Shown here in pieces: positions 1 through 9,220 of a stretch of DNA of 64,000 nt (within the stretch, counting starts at the first letter, position 1; each line of letters starts with the position of its first letter). The DNA lies in contig NZ_AP019782.1 in assembly GCF_019669985.1 (NCBI RefSeq), forward strand, positions 3,776,001 to 3,840,000, given 5' to 3'. The notes under the pieces were generated by a model. The model did not search any database. It had not been told where the DNA came from and saw nothing but the letters and a program-made list of their open reading frames with translations. Made by a program: the position numbers and the translations under genes. This DNA is from Methylogaea oryzae (GTDB lineage Bacteria; Pseudomonadota; Gammaproteobacteria; Methylococcales; Methylococcaceae).

Positions 1-988
1 AATTGAATTTGCCGCTGCCGGACGGATATTCCACGCCCAACTTCAGCGCATGGGACTCGCCGTCCACCGGCAAATAGGACAGGAACGTCACCACGTAATC
101 GCTCAGCAGGATATTTTGGATTTGCTCCATGACCTGCGTCATGCGGGTGATGGCGTCGCCGATCAGGAAATAAACGCCGAAGGAATTCTTCGACAAAGAC
201 TCCAGGTTTTTGAAGTACTCCTTCGAAGTCTTGGAGTAGGCCACGGAATAAATGGGCACGGGTATTTTCAAATTCGTGATGCGCCCGTTCAGTTCCTCGC
301 GCGACAAGGCGCTGCCTTCATCGCGGCCGTCCGAGAACACGATGACGGAACAAGAGGCGATATCGCTCACCGAAGAGGCCTCCGATCCCTGCGCGGTCAT
401 GCCGCACAATTGCATGGCGGCGGCAACGCTGTCGTAAAGGCGGGTTTTCTGGCCGTCCACTCGAATATCGGCCAAACGGCGCACCACGGCGTTGCCGTCT
501 CTTTCGAAGTTGGAGACCACATCGTAGCCTTCCTTGGTGTCGCGGATGGACAACACGGCGATCTCGTCCTGCGGCCGCTTGCCGGCGATGTAACGAACCG
601 CGGCTTCCAGCGCCGCGTTAAAGGGCGCGCCGGCCATCGATTTGCTGGCGTCCAGCACCAGGACGGTGCGCACGGCTTCCTGGCGTTGGCGCAACGGCTG
701 AATCACATACTGCCGCTTGGCAACATCGTAAGATTTACCCTTGACCATCAAGCCGACATTCAATTCGTTCAGGTTGACCAAAGGCTGCTGATTCTGGTCG
801 AAGGTGCGGAAATACACCTGCACGTAGGGGTAAAGCGCATAGTTGGTTCGGTAAACCTTCAGGCCGTAGCCGCCCGGCGCGGCAAAACCGTAGCCGTCCG
901 CTCCGGACACGGGAGCATAGGCCAGCGCCAACGCCGCCAGACCCAAGCAAAAAGAACGCAAAGACCACCTGTTGGACTTTCGCAACAT
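1..988 (-). CDS. von Willebrand factor A domain protein, secreted (3' end off the left edge)
   Basis: The frame is open from an ATG at 988 to the window edge, so about 329 residues are visible and the C-terminus is missing. A signal peptide covers roughly residues 1-30 (basic start MLRKSNRW, hydrophobic core, cleavage near VSGA-DG). A vWA domain starts near residue 108 with the metal-site motif D-A-S-K-S (D113, S115, S117), followed later by the VIVFSDGRDEGS strand that usually supplies a further metal ligand. vWA domains mediate metal-dependent protein contacts, so a periplasmic or exported adhesion/scaffold role is likely. GGAGAAG lies 5 nt upstream of the ATG. It follows a Ser/Thr kinase and an FHA-ABC exporter on the same strand and may belong with them. 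Confidence 0.85.
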   Translation of the reverse strand, partial: MLRKSNRWSLRSFCLGLAALALAYAPVSGADGYGFAAPGGYGLKVYRTNYALYPYVQVYFRTFDQNQQPLVNLNELNVGLMVKGKSYDVAKRQYVIQPLRQRQEAVRTVLVLDASKSMAGAPFNAALEAAVRYIAGKRPQDEIAVLSIRDTKEGYDVVSNFERDGNAVVRRLADIRVDGQKTRLYDSVAAAMQLCGMTAQGSEASSVSDIASCSVIVFSDGRDEGSALSREELNGRITNLKIPVPIYSVAYSKTSKEYFKNLESLSKNSFGVYFLIGDAITRMTQVMEQIQNILLSDYVVTFLSYLPVDGESHALKLGVEYPSGSGKFN

Positions 989-1141
989 ACTCGCTTCTCC
1001 TTCCTCGCTATTGTTTTGTTTAGCGCCTTGCTCGACGCCTTTCGTCATTCAACTTATCACACCCGCCGAGACAGAATATAGCCCATCCCCGGGCCATTCG
1101 ACGCGCAACAGCCAACACCGCAAAGCGCTCCGCCCCCTGAT

Positions 1142-2719
1142 TCAGCGAATTTTTTGCGTCTGGCCGGGCGTGATGGACCAGCCGCCTTCGTCGCTGTCGT
1201 GTTTCGGCGGGGCCGGCCGCGGTTCGACGCTGCGGGAAGACGCGGACGAGGCGCGGGTTCCGCCGCCTGAAACGATGGACTCGGTACGCTTGGGAGGCTG
1301 ATCGATGGTTTTGTCCGGCTCCGACTCGCTGCGCGTCTTGTGCAGCAAATTTAGCAAGTCGGCTTCGGAACCGCCCGCCGGAGCGGCGGGCGCGGGGCTT
1401 GGCGCCGGAATGGCCGGCGCGACGGCGGTCGCCGGCGCCGGCACCGCGACGCCCGTCGTGGCTACCGCAGGCGGCTGGGCCGCGGGCGCTGGCCCGGCGG
1501 TGGCGGCTGTCGGCGCGGGCTCCGCTCCCTTGTCCCGCATCAGGTAGGCCGCCCCGCCGATGATCAAAGCCAACACCGCCGCCCCGCCGGCCAACAAGGG
1601 CCAGCGGGCCGGCGCGACGGCCACGGGAGCGGAGACCGGCGGCGGCGTGCCGTGCCCCAAAGGGACGCTGTGGAGGGGCTGGGACAGGGGGCCGGTGCGG
1701 CCCATGGCGGGCCCGAAGGCGATATCGCCCACGCGAACCGTCCGATCGCCCACCATCGCTTCGACGGCGGCGTGGGGCTTTTCCTCCAATACCGCCAGCA
1801 ATTCTTCGATGTTGGCTTGGCGCTCGTTGATGTTCAGGCTCAACGCGCGGCTCAGGGCCGCGTCCACGGCCGCCGGAACGCCTTGCACCAATTCGGCGAT
1901 CGGCACCAGGGGCTTTCCCGCCACCCGCTCGTGGGCCGCCGCCGGCGTTTTGCCGGTCAAGGCGAAATACAGGGTGGCGGCATAGGCGTAGATGTCGGAG
2001 CGCTGGTCGGTGCCGGTGCCCAACACCTGCTCCGGCGGACTGAAGCCGTGGGAAGCGGCGCGTCCCAGGGTGCGGGTCATGCCGCTGTCGGACGCCTTGG
2101 CGATGCCGAAATCGATCAACATCACCCGATCGCCTTCGTCCAGCAGCACGTTCTCCGGCTTGAGGTCGCGGTGGATGATGGGCGGCGTGCGGCTGTGCAG
2201 GTAACTCAACACGTTGCCCAGCTCCAGCGCCCAGGGCTTGAGCGTGGCGTAGGGGATGCCGTTCATGCGGCGGCATTCCGATTGCAGGGTGCGGTTGCCG
2301 CCGAACTTGAGCACCAGGTAGACCATGCCGGCCTCGGTGAAGCGATCGGCGATGTCGGGAATGGCGGGATGCTCCAGGCTGCTGAGCAAGGACACCTCGT
2401 ATTCGTCGAACAGCAGCTCCGGGATTTCCTTGAGCGCCCGGCGCTTGCCGTTGACGCGCTGATCCTCCACCAGGTAGGTGGCGCCGAAACCGCCCTTGCC
2501 CAGCACGGTTTTCACCCGGTAGCGGTCGCCGATCAGGTCGTTTTCCTGCTTGAGCCAGCCGAAGATGCCGCGCACCGCGCCGTTAGGCGCCGTGTCGACG
2601 TGGGCCAGATCCTGACCGCAACCGATGCAGCGGTAGAGGTTGGCGGCGGCCTCCGCCTCGGTATTGCGGGTTTCGCATTTGGAGCAGACGTGAATGTCCG
2701 CTGCCGCGGTTTCGCTCAT
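1142..2719 (-). CDS. membrane-anchored Ser/Thr protein kinase with N-terminal zinc ribbon
   Basis: 525 aa. An N-terminal zinc ribbon has two Cys pairs (C12/C15 and C31/C34). A Hanks-type kinase domain runs from about residue 66 to 315: glycine loop GKGGFG (74-79), the ALKE lysine (K97), HRDLKPEN (catalytic loop, 183-190) and DFG (203-205), all intact, so it should be active. A single membrane span lies at about 373-394, followed by a Pro/Ala-rich C-terminal tail of about 130 residues that is probably periplasmic. It starts 57 bp after the FHA-ABC gene on the same strand; FHA domains bind phosphothreonine, so that exporter is a plausible substrate or partner. Kinase assignment is firm; the partner is inferred. 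Confidence 0.93.
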   Translation of the reverse strand: MSETAAADIHVCSKCETRNTEAEAAANLYRCIGCGQDLAHVDTAPNGAVRGIFGWLKQENDLIGDRYRVKTVLGKGGFGATYLVEDQRVNGKRRALKEIPELLFDEYEVSLLSSLEHPAIPDIADRFTEAGMVYLVLKFGGNRTLQSECRRMNGIPYATLKPWALELGNVLSYLHSRTPPIIHRDLKPENVLLDEGDRVMLIDFGIAKASDSGMTRTLGRAASHGFSPPEQVLGTGTDQRSDIYAYAATLYFALTGKTPAAAHERVAGKPLVPIAELVQGVPAAVDAALSRALSLNINERQANIEELLAVLEEKPHAAVEAMVGDRTVRVGDIAFGPAMGRTGPLSQPLHSVPLGHGTPPPVSAPVAVAPARWPLLAGGAAVLALIIGGAAYLMRDKGAEPAPTAATAGPAPAAQPPAVATTGVAVPAPATAVAPAIPAPSPAPAAPAGGSEADLLNLLHKTRSESEPDKTIDQPPKRTESIVSGGGTRASSASSRSVEPRPAPPKHDSDEGGWSITPGQTQKIR

Positions 2720-2776
2720 GGATACTCTCCCAAACAGCGCTTCATGTTTTCGATTGATATGGCGACGCCTGTGGCG

Positions 2777-5125
2777 TCACTTTTTGTCCTTGAGCTTCAG
2801 CCCCGCCACGGCGGCGGCCAGAAACACCGTCCCCAGCGCCGCCACAATGCCCAAATCGCCCGCCACGCTGCCGGCCACCGGCACCAGCGCCTCGCCGGCG
2901 AAGTCGCGCACCGAACGCACCTCCTCGCTCAACGTCGCTTTCATGGCGTCGTAGGCCCAGTAGGCGATGATGCTGAGCTTGGCGAACCACAGGCCGCCGC
3001 CTTCCAATTTCACCACCGCGCCGGACAGGATCACCTGGGGAATGAGTAGGATCGGCACGGTGGCCACGGCTTTGTCGTTGGAATTGACGAAGGCGCTCAC
3101 CGCCAAGCCCATGGCGGTGGCCGCCATGGAAGAAACGAACAGCACGCCGAAACGCGCCGCCATGTCGCCGGGAATGGACACCATGGCGGCCACCACGCCC
3201 AGCAACATGGCGCATTGCAGCAAGCACAATCCGGCCAGGGGCACGAGCTTGCTGACGATGTAAGGCGCCAGCCCCAGGTTGACCGAGCGCTCGCGCAGAT
3301 AGATGGGCAGCTCCTTCACCAGTTCCCGCGCCGAATTGAGGCAGCCGAACCAAATGGCGGACAGCACCAGGATAAAACCGATCTGGCTCTCCTTGGCCGC
3401 GCGCAGGGCCAAGGCGGCGTCGATCTTGAACACCAGCCCGATCACCAGGGCGATGAGGGGCGCTTGCAGGATCAGAATCAGCAGGTTGCGCCGGTCCGCC
3501 AACATCAGGTCCAGGTTGCGGCTCATCAAGGTGGCGGTCTGCAGCCAGTCGAACCAGCGGCGGCGCGGCGCCGTCGGTTGGGTGATGGGGCCGGTTTGCG
3601 AGCCGTCCGGGTGCAGGCGGCGGCGCACGTAAGTCTCGTAAAAGCTGGAGGCGTGGAATTTTTCCGCCCACTCGGCGGCCGGCCGGCTCTCCAGCAGCTC
3701 GTACACTTCCGACAGCTTGTGGATGCCGAAATAGCCGGTAACGGCCTGGGGCGGGCCGTAAAAGGCCAGCTTGCCCTGGTGCAGCAGCACCACCAAATGG
3801 CAGGCCTCGATGTTTTCCAGGGTGTGGGTGACGCACACCACGGTTTTCTGGTCCTCGGCCAGGGCGCGGAACAGCTCCATCATGCGCTTGTCGGTGCCGG
3901 CGTCCAGGCCGGAGGTCACTTCGTCGAGGAACAGCACGTTGGGGTTGGCCACCAGCTCCACCGCCAGGCTGACCCGCTTCAGCTGGCCGCCGCTCAAGGG
4001 CGCCGGCGTGTCGATGGCCATGGCGGCTTTTTCCGCCAGTCCCACCTTGTCCAACACCTGGCCCACGTAACCGTCCATTTCCAGGTTCGTGGTGTCCGGC
4101 GGCAAGCGCAGGCGCGCCGTGTAATGCAGGGCCCGCTCCACGGCGATCTTGCGGTGGACGATGTCCTGCTGCGGCACGTAGCCGATGGCGGAACGGAACA
4201 GGTCGAAAGCGGCGTATAAATCGGTGCCGTTGTACAGCACGCTGCCGCCGGTGGCAGGCCGCCGGCCGTTGAGGGCGTCCAGCAGGGTGGACTTGCCGGA
4301 GCCGGAAGTGCCGAACAACACCACGAATTCGCCCGGCTCGATCACCAGGCTGATGTCGTCCAGCAGGTTTTTGTTGGCGCCGGTGGCGCTGTCGCGCACG
4401 GTCTTCGTCAGGTGGCGCACTTCGATGCGCACCCGGCCGGAGGAATCGATGGGATCGAGCCGGTCGCCGGTGAACACGAACTCGAAAGCGGCGAACGCCA
4501 GCTTATCGCCCGGCTTGATGGCGGCGCTGCCTTCCAAGCGGCGGCCGTTGACGAAAGTGCCGTTGGTGCTCTGGCAATCCTCCACCGTCCAACCGCCGGG
4601 TTGCTGGGTGAGCTTGGCGTGCTGGCGGGAAATGAGGGGAGAAGGGATCATCAGGTCGCATTGGGGCATGCGGCCGACGACCAGCTGCCCTTCGCGGCCC
4701 TGCCCGACGACGGGCGTCTGCATCAGCGGCGCCTGGCCGCCCACCATGACGGTGGCGGCTATCTCCGGCTTGGGCGCCTGGGCGACGATCACCGTGGCGG
4801 ACGAATCGGGCGCCGCCGCCGGCCGCACGATGCGCACCTGGAAGGCGGTGGCGCCCAACAACAGCCAATCGCCGTCGTTGAGCTTGACCGGCTTGTCCAC
4901 CGGTGCGCCGCTGAGGGTGATGACGGCATTGTCCACCGGTTCGACGAAGGGATCGTCGCCGTCGAGAAACAAGCGGGCGTGCTGCGGCAACACGCCTTCC
5001 CCCGGCAACTGGCACTCTCCTTCCGCGCTCCCCACCACGCCGGGCTGCCCGGCCTGCAGGCCCAGGCTGTGCTGGGCGCGGCTGGTCATGGAAACGAAAC
5101 GGACGATGACGCTAGGATTCGACAT
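2777..5125 (-). CDS. FHA-domain ABC transporter (fused ATPase and permease)
   Basis: 782 aa from the ATG at 5125. An earlier in-frame GTG (5179) lies inside a strong hairpin and adds a tail unlike the family, so it was not used. Order: a first FHA-like domain (about 1-100); a classic FHA domain (about 145-215) with GR, SRQHAKL and STNGTFVNG motifs; an ABC ATPase (about 235-460) with Walker A GTSGSGKST, signature LSGGQLKRVSL and Walker B VLFLDEVTSGLD; then an ABC-2 type membrane region with about six spans (about 530-780). The single-chain ATPase-permease layout resembles ABCG-type half transporters. FHA modules bind phosphothreonine, and a kinase gene follows directly, so phosphorylation-controlled export is the natural reading. 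The substrate is unknown. Confidence 0.92.
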   Translation of the reverse strand: MSNPSVIVRFVSMTSRAQHSLGLQAGQPGVVGSAEGECQLPGEGVLPQHARLFLDGDDPFVEPVDNAVITLSGAPVDKPVKLNDGDWLLLGATAFQVRIVRPAAAPDSSATVIVAQAPKPEIAATVMVGGQAPLMQTPVVGQGREGQLVVGRMPQCDLMIPSPLISRQHAKLTQQPGGWTVEDCQSTNGTFVNGRRLEGSAAIKPGDKLAFAAFEFVFTGDRLDPIDSSGRVRIEVRHLTKTVRDSATGANKNLLDDISLVIEPGEFVVLFGTSGSGKSTLLDALNGRRPATGGSVLYNGTDLYAAFDLFRSAIGYVPQQDIVHRKIAVERALHYTARLRLPPDTTNLEMDGYVGQVLDKVGLAEKAAMAIDTPAPLSGGQLKRVSLAVELVANPNVLFLDEVTSGLDAGTDKRMMELFRALAEDQKTVVCVTHTLENIEACHLVVLLHQGKLAFYGPPQAVTGYFGIHKLSEVYELLESRPAAEWAEKFHASSFYETYVRRRLHPDGSQTGPITQPTAPRRRWFDWLQTATLMSRNLDLMLADRRNLLILILQAPLIALVIGLVFKIDAALALRAAKESQIGFILVLSAIWFGCLNSARELVKELPIYLRERSVNLGLAPYIVSKLVPLAGLCLLQCAMLLGVVAAMVSIPGDMAARFGVLFVSSMAATAMGLAVSAFVNSNDKAVATVPILLIPQVILSGAVVKLEGGGLWFAKLSIIAYWAYDAMKATLSEEVRSVRDFAGEALVPVAGSVAGDLGIVAALGTVFLAAAVAGLKLKDKK

Positions 5126-5171
5126 GGCGGCGGCTCTATCGCTTCTTGTTTTATTCCCTGGAATGGCGAAA

Positions 5172-5193
5172 CGCCCCACCCGCGGGTGGGGCG
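5172..5193 (-). terminator. stem-loop terminator after rlmI
   Basis: A perfect 22-nt palindrome (CGCCCCACCCG / CGGGTGGGGCG) lies 50 bp beyond the rlmI stop. On the minus strand it is followed by TTTC, a weak U tract. It sits between rlmI and the FHA-ABC start and argues against the longer GTG start for the latter. Confidence 0.6.
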
Positions 5194-5242
5194 ACGCTAG
5201 AAGCTTACCGCAGCAGCCCGCCGAAGGCCATGCGGCCAGGGG

Positions 5243-6439
5243 TTACAGGCTAACCGTCGCGTGACACAGGAAGGATTTCAGGTACTCGGTTTCCGGGATG
5301 GCCGGATGCACCGGGTGGTCGGCGCCGTGGCCGCCCTGCTTGAGGATCAGCACGTGACGGTCCACGTGGCGGGCGCAGGAGCGCAGCATGTCGCGCAGGG
5401 CGGCCGGCTCCAGGTGGTGGGAACAGGAAGCCGAGGCGAGGATGCCGTCGTAGTTGAGCACCTGCAGGGCGGCCTGATTGAGGCGGTAATAGGCTTCCGT
5501 GCCGGCCTTGATGTCCTTCTTGCGCTTGATGAGGGCGGGCGGATCCAGCACCACCACATCGAAGCGCTCCTTGGCTTCGCGCAGTTGTCTCAGGTAGTCG
5601 AACACGTCGGACGTCACGGTTTGCACCTTGCCCGCCACGCCGTTGAGCTCGGCGTTTTCCCGCACCAGCTCCAGCGCGGCGGCGGAGGCGTCCACGCACA
5701 CCACTTCCTTGGCGCCCTGCACGGCCGCCGCCAAGCCCCAGGCGCCGCTGTAGCTGAACAGGTCCAGCACGCGCTTGCCTTTACATAGCGCGGCGAGGTC
5801 GCGGCGGTTGTCGCGGTGGTCGTAGAACCAGCCGGTTTTCTGGCCGCCCAGCAGGTCCACACGGAAGCGCGCGCCGTTTTCGACGATTTCCACCGGGCCG
5901 TCCAGCTCGCCGGCCGCCAGGCGGGTGTAATCGTCCAAGCCTTCCATGCGGCGCAGGCTGGAAGTGTTTTTCAGCACCACGGCGCGCGGTTGCAGCAGGT
6001 CTTGCAGCGCCGCCACCACGTCGTCCTGCAGGCGCTCCATGCCGGCCGTGCTGGCCTGCACCGCCAGCACGTCGCCGTAACGGTCCACCACCAGCCCCGG
6101 CAAGCCGTCGCTTTCGCCGTAAACGAGACGGTAATAGGGCTCGCTATAGCAGCGCTGGCGCAGTTGCAGGGCCGCCTTCAAACGCTTGGCCAGGAACGCC
6201 TTGTTGACGGCGGCATTGCCGTCGCGGGTCAGCAAGCGGGCCGCGATAAGGCTGGCCGGATTGACGTAGACCACGCCCAGAGGCTGGCGCTTGGAGTCCA
6301 GCAGCTGCGCCAAATCGCCGGGCTTGAAGGCGACCAGCGGCGTGGCGGCCGTGTCCACCTCGTTGCTGAATATCCACAAATGGCCGTGGCGCAAGCGGCG
6401 GTCTTCGCCTTTTTTCAAACAGAGTTCGGGGAGGGACAT
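5243..6439 (-). CDS. rlmI: 23S rRNA (cytosine-1962-C5)-methyltransferase RlmI
   Basis: 398 aa, the usual length for the RlmI family (about 396). An N-terminal PUA domain (about 1-75: CLKKGEDRRLRHGHLWIFSNEV) is followed by a central domain and a C-terminal Rossmann methyltransferase. The SAM-binding strand is VLDLFSYSGAWGLAAA, and the catalytic motif VVLDPPALIKRKKDI plus a later ASCSHH cysteine complete the m5C signature. It methylates C1962 of 23S rRNA using SAM. Flanked by a terminator hairpin downstream and the tRNA-Met gene upstream, so probably a single transcription unit. Confidence 0.9.
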   Translation of the reverse strand: MSLPELCLKKGEDRRLRHGHLWIFSNEVDTAATPLVAFKPGDLAQLLDSKRQPLGVVYVNPASLIAARLLTRDGNAAVNKAFLAKRLKAALQLRQRCYSEPYYRLVYGESDGLPGLVVDRYGDVLAVQASTAGMERLQDDVVAALQDLLQPRAVVLKNTSSLRRMEGLDDYTRLAAGELDGPVEIVENGARFRVDLLGGQKTGWFYDHRDNRRDLAALCKGKRVLDLFSYSGAWGLAAAVQGAKEVVCVDASAAALELVRENAELNGVAGKVQTVTSDVFDYLRQLREAKERFDVVVLDPPALIKRKKDIKAGTEAYYRLNQAALQVLNYDGILASASCSHHLEPAALRDMLRSCARHVDRHVLILKQGGHGADHPVHPAIPETEYLKSFLCHATVSL

Positions 6440-6557
6440 GGAGATTCCTAAACGATGGACGGCGCACTAAAGGGATGCGCAGGGAAAATGGGCACCGGAC
6501 GCTTATCCTGGCACACTCGCCGCAAAAATCGCATTCGGACGGGACGCGCCGGAGGCA

Positions 6558-6593
6558 AACAAAAAGGGCTTAGGTGGGGAAACCTAAGCCCTT
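6558..6593 (-). terminator. rho-independent terminator of tRNA-Met
   Basis: A 12-bp stem (6564-6575 with 6582-6593) and a 6-nt loop are followed on the minus strand by TTTGTTTG. It lies directly after the tRNA 3' end. Confidence 0.85.
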
Positions 6594-6601
6594 GCTTGAT
6601 T

Positions 6602-6678
6602 TGGTAGCTACGGGTGGACTTGAACCACCGACACCAGCATTATGAATGCTGTGCTCTAACCGACTGAGCTACGTAGCC
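6602..6678 (-). tRNA. tRNA-Met (anticodon CAT, elongator type)
   Basis: 77 nt including an encoded CCA. The minus strand starts GGCTACGTAGCTCAG and has the D-arm GCTCAGTCGGTTAGAGC, anticodon loop CTCATAA-like (TTCATAA), and T-arm GGTGGTTCAAGTCCACC. The acceptor stem is GGCTACG/CGTAGCT with one G-U pair. The opening is the same as that of E. coli elongator tRNA-Met; initiator tRNA features (C1-A72 mismatch, three G-C pairs in the anticodon stem) are absent. Confidence 0.95.
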
Positions 6679-6779
6679 AAGAGCGGGAAATTACAGCTAA
6701 AGTCGTCGTTTTTGTCAAGCCTTTCGGCGTCGGCCGACCGGCGGATTTTTTATTCCCACCCCGTGGAGATCGCTCCAGC

Positions 6780-7004
6780 ATGCCAGCCGCCATCACCGAA
6801 CTATTCAAAACCGCCCGCTGGAAAAGCGCTATCGCCTGCGCCTGGCGCGGACTGCGCAGAGTCAGTGGCGACGACGCCTACGAACGTTATCTGGATCATT
6901 GGCGGCGGTGCCACGCCGGCGAGGGGGGCGAGCCGCTGAGCCGCCGGGCGTTTTTCCGCGCCGAACTGGAACGCAAGTGGAACGGCGTGCGCCGTTGTTG
7001 CTGA
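6780..7004 (+). CDS. YbdD/YjiX family small protein
   Basis: 74 aa. The family signature is present: a short helix, then a Y-x-x-Y-x-x-H block (AYERYLDHWRRCH), an SRRAFFRAELERKW segment and the double-Cys C-terminus (RRCC). YbdD/YjiX proteins usually sit next to CstA-type peptide or pyruvate transporters and their role is unresolved. Here no transporter is adjacent, so it is an orphan copy. It converges on cysQ, with only 4 bp between the stop codons. Confidence 0.75.
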   Translation: MPAAITELFKTARWKSAIACAWRGLRRVSGDDAYERYLDHWRRCHAGEGGEPLSRRAFFRAELERKWNGVRRCC

Positions 7005-7008
7005 CCGC

Positions 7009-7821
<813 letters not shown>

Positions 7822-7895
7822 GGCGGCAGCGGTGGAGTGCGTGGATGGGGTTGCGCGCCGGGCGGCGCTTGCGGCTTGGGGATATACTCTCACCC

Positions 7896-8552
7896 ATGAT
7901 GCCCTGGGAACAAATCGACAGCGTGTTTTTGGACATGGACGGCACGCTGCTCGACCTCAATTTCGATAACCATTTCTGGCAGGAATTCGTCCCGCGCCGC
8001 TACAGCGAAAGCCGCGGCCTGCCCTTGGAAGAAGCCAAGCGCCTGCTGGAGCCGCGCTTCAAAGCCATGGAAGGGCGCATCGAATGGTATTGCCTGGATT
8101 ACTGGAGCGCAGCCCTGGAGCTGGACGTCGCCGGCTTGAAGACGGAAATCGCCGGCCTGATCGCCGTATTGCCCCACGTCACCGACTTCCTCGACGCGGC
8201 GCGTCGGCGGGGCAAGCGGCTGGTGCTGGTGACCAACGCCCATCCCAAGGCGCTGGGCATCAAACTGGAAAAAACCTGTTTGCACGAATTTTTCGACGCC
8301 ATCGTCAGCTCCCACGCCTTCGGCGTGCCCAAGGAAGACGACGCCTTCTGGGGCAAACTGCAAGCGGTGGAGCCGTTTGCCCCCGCACGCACGGCCATGA
8401 TCGACGACAGCCTGCCGGTGCTGCGCTCGGCGCGCCGCTACGGCATCCGCCACCTCTACGCCATCCGCCGTCCCGACTCCCGCCAAGCGCCGCGAGTCGT
8501 CGACGAATTCGCCGCGGTGGACGATTTGCGCGGCCTGTTGCCCCGCGCTTGA
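7896..8552 (+). CDS. yrfG: GMP/IMP nucleotidase YrfG (HAD superfamily)
   Basis: 218 aa from the first of two adjacent ATG codons. HAD motifs: [16 protein letters not shown] (nucleophile and acid aspartates), TNAHP (motif II), K in GVPKEDD (motif III) and MIDDSLPVL (motif IV). The WYCLDYWS segment and overall length match E. coli YrfG, which dephosphorylates purine mononucleotides. A TATACT -10-like hexamer at 7883-7888 ends only 7 nt before the ATG and no Shine-Dalgarno is visible, so the message may be nearly leaderless. Confidence 0.87.
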   Translation: MMPWEQIDSVFLDMDGTLLDLNFDNHFWQEFVPRRYSESRGLPLEEAKRLLEPRFKAMEGRIEWYCLDYWSAALELDVAGLKTEIAGLIAVLPHVTDFLDAARRRGKRLVLVTNAHPKALGIKLEKTCLHEFFDAIVSSHAFGVPKEDDAFWGKLQAVEPFAPARTAMIDDSLPVLRSARRYGIRHLYAIRRPDSRQAPRVVDEFAAVDDLRGLLPRA

Positions 8553-8712
8553 ATGGGCTTGCAATCCGGCCAGGAATAGGCTGAAATGTGACCCAACAAG
8601 CAAACTTTGCGGTCCGCGCCCAGCGCGCTCTCGCCCCTCCCGCGCTCCGCGGGGCGGCAAAGAATCCGTCGAACCCATCCCCAATCACTGCAACAACCTT
8701 CCGGAGACCCTC

Positions 8713-9039
8713 GTGAGTGAAACTATCGTTCACGTAAACGACGACAATTTCGAAGACGCCGTGCTCAAAGCCAGCGGTCCGGTACTGGTGGACTATTGGG
8801 CTGAATGGTGCGGCCCGTGCAAAATGATCGCGCCGGTCCTGGACGAAATCGCCAAGGACTACGAAGGCCGCTTGACCGTGGCCAAGCTCAACATCGACGA
8901 AAACCCCAACACGCCCGGCCGTTACGGCGTACGCGGCATCCCGACGCTGATGCTGTTCAAGAACGGCGAAGTGGACGCCACCAAAGTGGGCGCCATGAGC
9001 AAGTCCCAGTTGGCTGCCTTCATCGACAGCAATTTGTAA
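8713..9039 (+). CDS. trxA: thioredoxin
   Basis: 108 aa with a GTG start. The canonical redox centre WCGPC (C33, C36) sits in [16 protein letters not shown], followed by the cis-proline IPT and a GAMSKSQL C-terminal helix. Standard thioredoxin-1 size. It reduces disulfides of ribonucleotide reductase and other cytoplasmic proteins, recycled by thioredoxin reductase. It lies upstream of rho, a common arrangement in gammaproteobacteria, but its own terminator separates the two. Confidence 0.96.
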   Translation: MSETIVHVNDDNFEDAVLKASGPVLVDYWAEWCGPCKMIAPVLDEIAKDYEGRLTVAKLNIDENPNTPGRYGVRGIPTLMLFKNGEVDATKVGAMSKSQLAAFIDSNL

Positions 9040-9044
9040 CCCGG

Positions 9045-9074
9045 AAAAGCCCGTCCCCGCTGGACGGGCTTTTT
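9045..9074 (+). terminator. rho-independent terminator of trxA
   Basis: A 12-bp stem (AAAAGCCCGTCC / GGACGGGCTTTT) with a 5-nt loop and a TTTTT run starts 6 bp after the trxA stop. Confidence 0.93.
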
Positions 9075-9220
9075 CCCTTGTGCTAGATTTCGCCCGCACT
9101 TCAGCCAGGATTAGCCCCGCGTCCCAGCCGGCGCACTCTCCCCAACGGACAACCCCCGATCCCCAATAGGGCGGTTGAGTCCGACGACGATCACCCTTTA
9201 TCACCCCACCCGCCACGTCC

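Noticed and set aside
50-1081. Plus-strand open frame opposite the vWA gene
   Set aside because: It is the complement of a protein with a clear signal peptide and MIDAS motif; its own translation is low-complexity His/Gln/Arg typical of GC-rich antisense frames.
5126-5179. GTG start giving an 18-residue longer FHA-ABC protein
   Set aside because: The start lies within the palindromic terminator of rlmI, and the added residues do not resemble an FHA start.
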